Part shown: in pieces, positions 5,785-11,700 of the stretch
How the letters are laid out: each line of letters begins with the position of its first letter
Position numbering within the stretch: position 1 is the stretch's first letter
Source: JAJFVC01 sp039698075
GTDB taxonomy: Bacteria; Planctomycetota; Planctomycetia; Pirellulales; Thermoguttaceae
NCBI GenBank assembly: GCA_039698075.1
Contig: JBDKTJ010000109.1
Span: 1-11,700, forward strand
Length of the DNA stretch: 11,700 nt
Direction: 5' to 3'
Notes under the pieces: model-generated
The model's input: only the letters and a program-made list of their open reading frames with translations
What the model was told of the DNA's origin: nothing
The model's database searches: none
Made by a program: the position numbers and the translations under genes

Positions 5785-7509
5785 ATGAACACCGCAACCC
5801 TCGCACCACGACGCCTCGGCGCCTTGCTGATCGACAAGGGCTATCTGACGCCCGACGGGTTGCAGTCCGCGCTGGATCGGCAGAAGCAAGAGGGCCGCAA
5901 AAAACTGCTGGGCGAAACGCTCGTCGAGCTGGAGTATTGCACCGAGGACCAGGTGGTCGAGTGCCTGGCCGCCGAGTACGGCGTGCCCTATGCGAAACTC
6001 GACGCCCGGACGTTCGATCCGAAAATCATCGACGTCCTGCCGCGCGAGTACGTCGAAAAGAATCTCGTGTTGCCATTGTTTTTGATCCGCGGCGTGTTGA
6101 CAATCGCGGTGTCCGAGCCGTCCAATCTGTTTTTGATCGACGAGATCCGCGGGCTGACGAATTTGCAGGTGCAAATCGTCGCCGCCAGCGGCCGGGACAT
6201 CCGGCGAACCATCACGACGCTGCCGAATTCGAAGGTGTTCGTGATCGACGACATCATCGAGGATTCCGACACGGCCGACGTGACGCTGATCGAGGACGCG
6301 ATCGAAGACATCGGCGACGTTGAGGAGATCGCAGGCCAATCGCCGATCATCCGGCTGGTGAACTACGTGATTTTCAACGCGGTGAAGGAGGGGGCCAGCG
6401 ACATCCACATCGAACCGGCCGAGCGGTGCATGCGCGTCCGCTACCGGATCGACGGACGCCTGCACAAGGCCCTCGAGGTGCCGCAGCATCTGCTCAGCGC
6501 CGTCACGAGCCGCATCAAGATCATGGCCGGCATGGACATCAGCGAGCGGCGGCTGCCGCAGGACGGACGCGTCCACGTGATGCTCGAAGGACGCAAAATT
6601 GATCTCCGCGTCAGCACCTTCCCGGCCACGCACGGCGAAAAAACCGTCATCCGCGTGCTCGACACGAGGGCCGTGTCGTTGAACCTCGAAGACCTGGGCT
6701 TCGCCGAGGATATTTTGGAGGCGTTTCGTCGAAGCATCCAAGCCCCCAACGGCATCATCCTCGTGACCGGACCGACCGGAAGCGGAAAGTCGACGACGCT
6801 CTACGCCGCGCTGAACGCCATCAGTTCGATGGAAAACAACGTCTGCACGGTCGAAGACCCGATCGAATACCACCTGCCGCTGATCAATCAGTTTCAGGTG
6901 CAAGCGAAGATCGGCATGACGTTTTCGAAGGCGCTTCGGACGCTGTTGCGTCAAGACCCCGACGTCATCATGGTCGGCGAAATCCGCGACGAGGAAACCG
7001 CGCGCACCGCCATCCAAGCCGCGCTGACGGGCCACTTGGTTTTCAGCACCCTGCATACGAACGACGCGTGCTCGGCCATCACGCGGCTGATCAACATGGG
7101 CGTCGAGCCGTACCTGATCGGCGCGGCGCTGAACATGGTGCTGGCCCAGCGGCTCGTGCGCCGCATCTGCCCGAAGTGCCGATCGACCTACGAACCGCCG
7201 CGCAACGTGCGCAAGGCCCTGGAACGGATGGGCCACGATTTCACCGAGTTTCACAAGGGTCTCGGCTGCAAGGCGTGCCGCAACACCGGGTACAAGGGCC
7301 GGCTGGGCATCCATGAGCTGATGGTCATCAGCGACGAAATGCGCGACGCGATCGTCGCCGATCCGACCATCGGAAATCTCCGAAAAATCGCGACGCGCGA
7401 CCACATAATCACGCTCGACCACGACGGGTTCCGCAAAGTCCGCGAGGGGCTGACCACCGTCGAGGAAGTGTTTCATATCGTCGGCGACGTCGGAGGCGTC
7501 GGGAGCTAA
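5785..7509 (+). CDS. gspE: GspE/PilB family secretion ATPase
   Basis: This 574-residue hexameric ATPase powers pseudopilus or pilus assembly from the cytoplasmic face of the inner membrane. An N-terminal MshEN/GspE_N region (about 8-150, with LGALLIDKGYLTPDGLQSAL) is followed by a very acidic linker (about 153-183). The catalytic part has DIHIEP (206-211), Walker A GPTGSGKST (329-337, Lys335), the Asp box EDPIEYH (357-363), Walker B DVIMVGEIRD (393-402, Glu399) and the His box HLVFSTLHTND (417-427). A zinc-binding tetracysteine is intact at Cys462, Cys465, Cys495 and Cys498. Length and motif order are normal for GspE/PilB. The start is the first ATG after the spacer and leads straight into the N-domain; there is no clear Shine-Dalgarno. 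gspF follows at a 67-base distance. The choice between T2SS and T4P naming is not settled by this gene. Confidence 0.96.
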   Translation: MNTATLAPRRLGALLIDKGYLTPDGLQSALDRQKQEGRKKLLGETLVELEYCTEDQVVECLAAEYGVPYAKLDARTFDPKIIDVLPREYVEKNLVLPLFLIRGVLTIAVSEPSNLFLIDEIRGLTNLQVQIVAASGRDIRRTITTLPNSKVFVIDDIIEDSDTADVTLIEDAIEDIGDVEEIAGQSPIIRLVNYVIFNAVKEGASDIHIEPAERCMRVRYRIDGRLHKALEVPQHLLSAVTSRIKIMAGMDISERRLPQDGRVHVMLEGRKIDLRVSTFPATHGEKTVIRVLDTRAVSLNLEDLGFAEDILEAFRRSIQAPNGIILVTGPTGSGKSTTLYAALNAISSMENNVCTVEDPIEYHLPLINQFQVQAKIGMTFSKALRTLLRQDPDVIMVGEIRDEETARTAIQAALTGHLVFSTLHTNDACSAITRLINMGVEPYLIGAALNMVLAQRLVRRICPKCRSTYEPPRNVRKALERMGHDFTEFHKGLGCKACRNTGYKGRLGIHELMVISDEMRDAIVADPTIGNLRKIATRDHIITLDHDGFRKVREGLTTVEEVFHIVGDVGGVGS

Positions 7510-7513
7510 AAAA

Positions 7514-7530
7514 GGGGCTAGGGGCTAGGG
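7514..7530 (+). repeat. GGGGCTA heptanucleotide repeat between gspE and gspF
   Basis: Two perfect 7-base units GGGGCTA (7514-7520, 7521-7527) and the start of a third (GGG, 7528-7530) lie directly after the gspE stop. Flanking A-runs sit on both sides (AAAAAA before, GATCGAAAAAAG after). Together with GGG at 7501-7503 there are four G-runs on one strand, so a G-quadruplex with one long loop is possible. The remaining spacer up to the gspF ATG holds only the gspF ribosome-binding site. Confidence 0.7.
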
Positions 7531-7576
7531 CGATCGAAAAAAGTTTTGCCGTCGCGGCGACGCGAGGGACGTGACG

Positions 7577-8770
7577 ATGACCACGAATTACCAATATCGC
7601 GTCCGCGATCCGATGGGCAACGCCATCACCGGCAGCATCGACGCCGTGTCGGCCGAAGACGCCTCGCAACAACTCCGTCGCGACGGCTTCCAAGTGCTCG
7701 AACTCGAAGAGGCCGAGGACGAAGGACTGTTTCCCGGGCGCATCTCGAAAAACGACCTGATCTACGTCACCAGCCAATTGGCCATCATGGTCGACACCGG
7801 CATCACGCTGTCGACCGCGTTGGGCGGCATCGTCGAGCAAGAGACGAATCCCGCGTTGCGGCGCGTGCTGAAAACTCTGAAAGAAGACGTCGAGGGCGGC
7901 CGGGATTTTTCCTCGGCCCTGGCGAAGTTTCCAAAACATTTCGACAACACCTACGTGTCGCTGGTCAAGGCCAGCGAGGCCACCGGTTCGTTGGGCCCGA
8001 TGCTCGACCGCATCGCCGGATACCTGCGCAAGGAAGCGGAAACCCGCGGCAAAGTGCGCGCCGCGATGGCCTATCCGACGGTGATGATGGTGGTGGCCGG
8101 AGGCGTGACCGTCTTTCTGTTGACGTACATCTTGCCGAAGTTCACGCCGCTGTTCAAATCGCGCGGCACGCAGTTGCCCAAGCCGACGCTGCTGATGATG
8201 ACGCTCAGCGACGCGATGCTGCACTATTGGTATCTGTGGCTTTTCGGCGCGGCGTTGGTCGTCGGCGGTTTCCTTTATGGACGCCGCACGTCGATCGGCC
8301 GCCGGGCGTTGGATTGGCTGAAGATCAATACGCCGATCGTCGGACCGATGTTCCGCAAAGTGATCATCAGCCGCGGCATCCGAACCCTCGGCACGATGCT
8401 CGCGGCCGGCGTGCCTGTGATGGAGGCCCTCCGATTGGCCGGCGCCGTGTCGTCCAATGCTTTCTACGAACAGCTTTGGAACCACGTGCTCGACGAGGTG
8501 GCCGGCGGCAAGCGAATCTGCGAAATCCTGCACGGCAATCCCCTGTTCCCGCGCGTGCTGGTCCAGATGATCGCCGCCGGCGAGGACACCGGCAAACTCG
8601 ACCAGGTGCTCGAAAAAGTGAGCGTCTACTACGACGGCGAGGTCGAAACGTCGCTGAAGGCCACCACCAGCCTGATCGAACCGATCATGATCAGCGTCAT
8701 GGGCGTGGTGGTCGGCACGATCGGCTTGGCCCTGATGCTGCCGATCTTCAGCCTCAGCCGGCAGCCGTAA
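7577..8770 (+). CDS. gspF: GspF/PilC family inner-membrane platform protein
   Basis: This 397-residue polytopic protein forms the inner-membrane platform on which the GspE ATPase acts. The N-terminal cytoplasmic motif YQYRVRDPMGNAITGSIDA is typical of the family. Two T2SSF domains follow (about 64-187 and 266-388), each with the diagnostic glutamate-glycine turn (SEATGSLGPMLDRIA and GEDTGKLDQVLEKV). Three membrane segments are visible at about 168-186, 219-235 and 374-390. Length is normal. ATG 7577 is chosen over the GTG at 7571 because GAGGGA (7564-7569) lies 7 bases upstream of it but only 1 base from the GTG. It follows gspE as expected for a motor-platform pair. No pseudopilin gene follows, unlike many gspE-F-G arrangements. 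Confidence 0.95.
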   Translation: MTTNYQYRVRDPMGNAITGSIDAVSAEDASQQLRRDGFQVLELEEAEDEGLFPGRISKNDLIYVTSQLAIMVDTGITLSTALGGIVEQETNPALRRVLKTLKEDVEGGRDFSSALAKFPKHFDNTYVSLVKASEATGSLGPMLDRIAGYLRKEAETRGKVRAAMAYPTVMMVVAGGVTVFLLTYILPKFTPLFKSRGTQLPKPTLLMMTLSDAMLHYWYLWLFGAALVVGGFLYGRRTSIGRRALDWLKINTPIVGPMFRKVIISRGIRTLGTMLAAGVPVMEALRLAGAVSSNAFYEQLWNHVLDEVAGGKRICEILHGNPLFPRVLVQMIAAGEDTGKLDQVLEKVSVYYDGEVETSLKATTSLIEPIMISVMGVVVGTIGLALMLPIFSLSRQP

Positions 8771-8892
8771 CACCCCCTCGTGCGAGGGATTCTTGGGTTT
8801 GCAGCCCGATCTGGCCGACATTATCATGAGGGATGCCCGTTGGCCGTCGCGGCCCGCGGCGGTCATGGACGTTTCGGGAAACGGTCTGTCTC
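8771..8892 (+). other. Intergenic stretch with two small hairpins after gspF
   Basis: Two inverted repeats are visible. CCCTC/GAGGG with a GTGC loop (8775-8788) starts 4 bases after the gspF stop and is followed by ATTCTTGGG, not a real T-run. A GC-rich stem at 8842-8849 / 8857-8864 has a 7-base loop and two G-T pairs. Either could mark the end of the gspE-gspF transcript, but neither is a textbook intrinsic terminator. If the next gene started at ATG 8833, the second hairpin would lie within its coding sequence. Confidence 0.3.
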
Positions 8893-11208
8893 ATGGGTCG
8901 CAGGTCGAAATCACGGCAGCCGTCGAATGCTCGCAAGCCGAACGCTTGTGAGACGACGACGGCGGCAAAGACGCCAGCCTCAACCATCTGGGCGATTTGC
9001 GGGCTGTTGGCGTTGGCCGTCCTCTTGGTGTTCGGCCAAACGCTCAGCCATGGGTTCGTCAACATCGACGACGGCACGTACGTGACCCAAAACCGTCAAG
9101 TGGTCCACGGCTGGACAGGGCAGGGGGTCGCGTGGTCGTTGACGGCCTGCCGCGCCGGCAATTGGCATCCGTTGACGTGGCTCTCGCACATGGCCGATTG
9201 CCAACTGTATGGAGTCCACGCTTGGGGCCACCATCTGACCAACGTGTTGCTGCACGCCATGAACGCGGTGCTGCTGTTCCTCGTGCTGCGGCGCATGACC
9301 GGATCGATTTGGCCCAGCGCGCTGACGGCGGCGTTGTTCGCCATTCATCCGCTGCGGGCCGAGTCGGTCGCCTGGGTGTCCGAACGCAAGGATCTGCTCG
9401 GCGGCCTGTTTTTCTTTCTCACACTGTGGGCCTACGTCGGTTATGCGCAACATCGGTTTTCATGGCGGCGCTATCTGACGGTCGTCGTGTTGTTCGCGTT
9501 GGGGTTGATGTCGAAACCGATGTTGGTGACGCTGCCGTGCGTCCTGTTGCTGCTGGACTATTGGCCGCTTGGGAGAGTGGCCAGTGGTCAGTGGTCAGTG
9601 GCCAGTGATCGGTCAAGAGACTCGAACTCGGCGTCTGACGCGGCTTCGTGTCCTTCACTGGCCACCGACCACCGGCCACTGACCACTTTGTTGCTCGAAA
9701 AGCTCCCGCTGTTTCTACTATCCGCCGCCTCGTGCATCGTGACGCCGTTGGCCCAGGGGTCGGCTGTGGCTCCGCTGGAAATGATTCCGTTTGGGACGCG
9801 GCTGGCCAACGCCTTGGTCGCCTACGTCGGATATTTGCGCGAGTTTTTCGTGCCGACGGGTCTGGCCGTATTTTATCCTTATCCGGCCGCGGGATTGCCC
9901 GGTTGGAACGTGGCGGCCGCCTTGCTGCTGTTGACGTCGATCTCCGTGGTTGTCGTGGTCGTGCGGCGTCGGTTTCCGTATTGGCTGGTCGGCTGGTTCT
10001 GGTATCTCGGCATGATGGTCCCGGTGATTGGACTGGTGCAGGTCGGCTCGCAAGCGATGGCCGATCGCTACACGTATCTGCCGCTGGTCGGCGTCGCGAT
10101 GGCCGTAAGCTGGTCCGTCGCTCAATGGGTTGCCGCCCGGCCGCGTTGGCGCCCGACCTGTGAGATCGCCGCCACGTTGGCGTTGCTGGTCTTGATGGGC
10201 TGCGCCTGGCGACAGACGTCCTACTGGCGCGACAGCGAGATGCTCTGGACTCGGGCGCTGGCCTGCACGACCGGCAACGCCTTTGCCCACAATAACCTCG
10301 GCCTGGCGCTGGCCGATCGCGGACAAAACGACGACGCGCTCGTTCAGTATCAAAAGGCGTTGGCGGTCTCGCCTCGGTTGACCGTGGCGCTGGGCAATTT
10401 TGGCGCCGCGCTGGCCGAGCGGGGACAATTCGACGAGGCCGTCGCACAATATCAAAAGGCCTTGCAGGTGGACCCCAACTACGGCGAGGCTTACGTCGGG
10501 CTGGGCAACGTCGCCGCCGATCGAAATCGCTGGGACGAGGCCATCGACTTGTATCGCAAGGCGGCGGCCCTCAAACCGGATCTGCCCGAGGCGCACGCCA
10601 ATCTCGGCGCGGCGCTGGCCGAACGCGGACGTTGGGATGAGGCCGTGGCCGAATACGGCAAGGCGTTGGAAATCTCACCCGGTTATGTCGACGCCCATTA
10701 CAACCTGGCCAACGCGATGGCCGCGCAACATCAGTTGGATCGGGCCGTCGACGAGTATCAAAAAACGCTCGCCTTGAAGCCCGACTTGGCCGAGGCTCGA
10801 AACAACCTTGGCACGGCGCTCTGGCAACAGCGTCGCGAGGCCGAAGCCGTGGCGCAATGGCAAGCGGCGATTCGTCTGCGTCCCGACTTGACCGGCAGTC
10901 TTGGCCAACTGGCCTGGGCACGGGCCGCCTCGTCCGACGACTCGCTGCGCAACGGGCCCGAGGCGGTCGCGCTGGCCCAGCGCCTCGTGCAATCCTCCGA
11001 CGATCCCCCGGCGCAATGGCTCGATATTTTGGCCGCGGCGCTGGCCGAGTCCCATCGGTTTTCCGAAGCCGTGGCCGTCGAGCAACGCGCCGTCGCGGCG
11101 GCCCAGCGACAAGGCAACGCTGAAAACGTTCCGCCGATGCGCGAGCGATTGAGACTCTATCAAGCAGGCAAAACTTATCGCGAGCCGTCGCAGGCGCGAG
11201 GAAGATAG
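8893..11208 (+). CDS. TMTC-like polytopic membrane protein with C-terminal TPR array, putative GT-C glycosyltransferase
   Basis: From ATG 8893 the protein has 771 residues. The N-terminal half is a multi-pass membrane domain (first segment about 31-50). An Asp59-Asp60 pair in the first loop (FVNIDD) sits where GT-C/PMT/TMTC enzymes carry catalytic acidic residues, HPLRAESVAWVSERKDLL is at 152-169, and MADRYTYLPLVG at 389-400 resembles the TMTC ERLLY-type motif. Residues about 228-264 are an apparently inserted loop encoded by an inverted heptad repeat. After the last membrane segment (about 426-438) come exactly six gapless 34-residue TPR units (463-666) and a helical tail. ATG 8893 is preferred over 8833 because its N-terminus (MGRRSKSR) parallels that of the downstream paralog (MSKKRKSR); 8833 has GAGGG abutting the ATG, which is poor spacing. 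Eukaryotic TMTCs O-mannosylate cadherins; bacterial homologues are poorly characterised, so an enzyme role here is inferred. Confidence 0.85.
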   Translation: MGRRSKSRQPSNARKPNACETTTAAKTPASTIWAICGLLALAVLLVFGQTLSHGFVNIDDGTYVTQNRQVVHGWTGQGVAWSLTACRAGNWHPLTWLSHMADCQLYGVHAWGHHLTNVLLHAMNAVLLFLVLRRMTGSIWPSALTAALFAIHPLRAESVAWVSERKDLLGGLFFFLTLWAYVGYAQHRFSWRRYLTVVVLFALGLMSKPMLVTLPCVLLLLDYWPLGRVASGQWSVASDRSRDSNSASDAASCPSLATDHRPLTTLLLEKLPLFLLSAASCIVTPLAQGSAVAPLEMIPFGTRLANALVAYVGYLREFFVPTGLAVFYPYPAAGLPGWNVAAALLLLTSISVVVVVVRRRFPYWLVGWFWYLGMMVPVIGLVQVGSQAMADRYTYLPLVGVAMAVSWSVAQWVAARPRWRPTCEIAATLALLVLMGCAWRQTSYWRDSEMLWTRALACTTGNAFAHNNLGLALADRGQNDDALVQYQKALAVSPRLTVALGNFGAALAERGQFDEAVAQYQKALQVDPNYGEAYVGLGNVAADRNRWDEAIDLYRKAAALKPDLPEAHANLGAALAERGRWDEAVAEYGKALEISPGYVDAHYNLANAMAAQHQLDRAVDEYQKTLALKPDLAEARNNLGTALWQQRREAEAVAQWQAAIRLRPDLTGSLGQLAWARAASSDDSLRNGPEAVALAQRLVQSSDDPPAQWLDILAAALAESHRFSEAVAVEQRAVAAAQRQGNAENVPPMRERLRLYQAGKTYREPSQARGR
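9576..9687 (+). repeat. Inverted heptad-repeat element inside the TMTC-like gene
   Basis: The left arm (9576-9607) is four 7-base units, AGTGGCC, AGTGGTC, AGTGGTC, AGTGGCC, plus AGTG. The right arm (9656-9687) is its reverse complement at 28 of 32 positions, all four differences being transitions. A 48-base spacer lies between. It is translated in frame as a hydrophilic stretch containing SGQWSVAS and LATDHRPLTT between two membrane segments. A degenerate copy of the same heptads lies before gspE (5756-5778). Confidence 0.8.
10279..10890 (+). repeat. Six 102-base TPR-coding repeats
   Basis: Six contiguous 102-base units encode six 34-residue TPRs with no gaps. Units share DNA words such as CTGGCCGAGCG, GACGAGGCC and TATCAAAAGGC, indicating internal tandem duplication followed by drift. 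The repeat boundaries are set by the protein register (A-x-x-x-x-N-L-G at the start, P-x-L/Y at the end). Confidence 0.75.
11198..11204 (+). promoter_or_regulatory. Strong ribosome-binding site that sets the second TMTC-like start
   Basis: GAGGAAG ends 6 bases before ATG 11211 and overlaps the end of the first TMTC-like gene, whose TAG is at 11206-11208. It is one of the clearest Shine-Dalgarno sites in the window and points to joint transcription and possibly coupled translation of the two paralogs. Confidence 0.7.
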
Positions 11209-11210
11209 CG

Positions 11211-11700
11211 ATGTCGAAAAAGCGAAAATCACGTCTCACCGTCCCGCCGCGGCCGTCCCCCGTCGCACCGGCGGCTGTCTCGCGGAATCGTTGGCTCGCG
11301 CCGGCGATCTGCGGCGGTTTGGCGCTGGCCGTCTTCCTGGTTTTCGGGCAGACCGTGCGGCACAAGTTCATCAACATCGACGACCCGCCCTATCTTTGCG
11401 AGAACCCGATCGTGCAGCGCGGGCTGAGCGTGCCCGGAACGGTTTGGGCCTTCACGGCCCGCCATTCGTCGAATTGGCATCCGATCACCTGGCTCTCGCA
11501 CATGGCGGACTGCCAGATTTACGGCCTTCGCCCCTGGGGCCACCATCTGACCAACGTGTTGCTGCACGCCGTGAACGCGGTGCTGCTGTTTTTGGTGTTC
11601 CGACGCATGACCGGCGCGGTTTGGCCCTGCGCGATGGTGGCCATCGTGTTCGCCATTCATCCGCTGCGGGCCGAGTCGGTCGCCTGGGTGTCCGAACGAA
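11211..11700 (+). CDS. Second TMTC-like membrane protein (5' part, truncated by window edge)
   Basis: The frame from ATG 11211 stays open to the window end, giving 163 complete codons. It begins MSKKRKSR with a basic, proline-rich cytoplasmic tail and a first membrane segment at about 31-48 (APAICGGLALAVFLVFGQT). The Asp-Asp pair lies at 58-59 (FINIDDPPYL), then NWHPITWLSHMADCQIYG, HHLTNVLLHAVNAVLLFL and HPLRAESVAWVSERK at the edge. It aligns without gaps to the upstream gene from the first membrane segment onward and starts 2 bases after that gene's stop behind a strong ribosome-binding site. It is a tandem paralog; whether it also has a C-terminal TPR array cannot be seen. The polar loop after the DD pair has diverged strongly, which could mean a different substrate. 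Function is inferred as for the upstream copy. Confidence 0.93.
   Translation, partial: MSKKRKSRLTVPPRPSPVAPAAVSRNRWLAPAICGGLALAVFLVFGQTVRHKFINIDDPPYLCENPIVQRGLSVPGTVWAFTARHSSNWHPITWLSHMADCQIYGLRPWGHHLTNVLLHAVNAVLLFLVFRRMTGAVWPCAMVAIVFAIHPLRAESVAWVSER
11535..11698 (+). repeat. DNA block nearly identical to 9223-9386 (tandem paralogs)
   Basis: With a constant offset of 2312 bases, 11535-11570 is identical to 9223-9258 (36 bases) and 11647-11698 to 9335-9386 (52 bases), including third codon positions. The intervening part carries nearly all differences; by eye about 19 of 164 bases differ overall. Sequence before this block is much less similar. Confidence 0.8.

Noticed and set aside
5749..7476. 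Minus-strand open frame of about 575 codons opposite gspE
   Set aside because: It mirrors the gspE coding frame; composition is typical of an antisense shadow and no motif is present.
8775..8788. Intrinsic terminator after gspF
   Set aside because: The stem is only 5 base pairs and is not followed by a T-run, so it is kept only as a small hairpin.
8833..8892. Upstream ATG 8833 as start of the first TMTC-like protein
   Set aside because: GAGGG directly abuts the ATG with no spacing, and the extra 20 residues have no counterpart in the paralog, whose N-terminus matches the ATG 8893 product. It remains possible.
10279..10890. CRISPR-like array from regularly spaced repeats
   Set aside because: The 102-base period encodes 34-residue TPR units in one continuous frame; there are no identical repeats separated by unique spacers.

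Overview
The window is a compact, GC-rich, entirely plus-strand stretch of a bacterial chromosome. I infer a planctomycete, probably Pirellulales-like. The grounds are a secretin / TPR-lipoprotein / GspE / GspF arrangement without the proteobacterial gsp order, tandem TMTC-like membrane proteins with TPR tails, weak or absent Shine-Dalgarno sites at several starts, and short heptanucleotide repeats in spacers and even inside a gene. The taxonomic call rests on gene content and style only; no rRNA or other marker is present.

Layout: (1) 25-3290, an outer-membrane secretin (GspD/PilQ family) translationally coupled through an ATGA overlap to a TPR lipoprotein that could be its pilotin or assembly partner. 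A further ATGA at the left edge suggests that another gene ends at the secretin start. (2) 3407-5689, a signalling block: a membrane PAS-containing histidine kinase, a receiver-only response regulator and an STAS-domain anti-sigma-factor-antagonist-like protein. A 23-codon micro-ORF lies between kinase and regulator, and the regulator and STAS genes overlap. The 116-base spacer before the kinase carries an operator-like palindrome and a strong hairpin. (3) 5785-8770, the motor and platform of the same type of machine: GspE/PilB ATPase and GspF/PilC inner-membrane protein. (4) 8893-11700, two tandem paralogous membrane proteins with the DD and HPLRAESVAW signatures of bacterial TMTC-like putative GT-C glycosyltransferases. 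The first has six gapless TPR units at its C-terminus; the second runs off the right edge.

Taken together, the window encodes the secretin, ATPase and platform of a type II secretion / type IV pilus-type system. A kinase-regulator-STAS module sits in the middle of it, and possible protein-glycosylation genes follow. No pseudopilin gene is visible here, so the system must be completed elsewhere. The more unusual signals are the signalling block inside the secretion locus, the heptanucleotide repeat families (one forming a 32-base inverted repeat inside an open reading frame), the micro-ORF, and the mosaic DNA identity of the two tandem paralogs.
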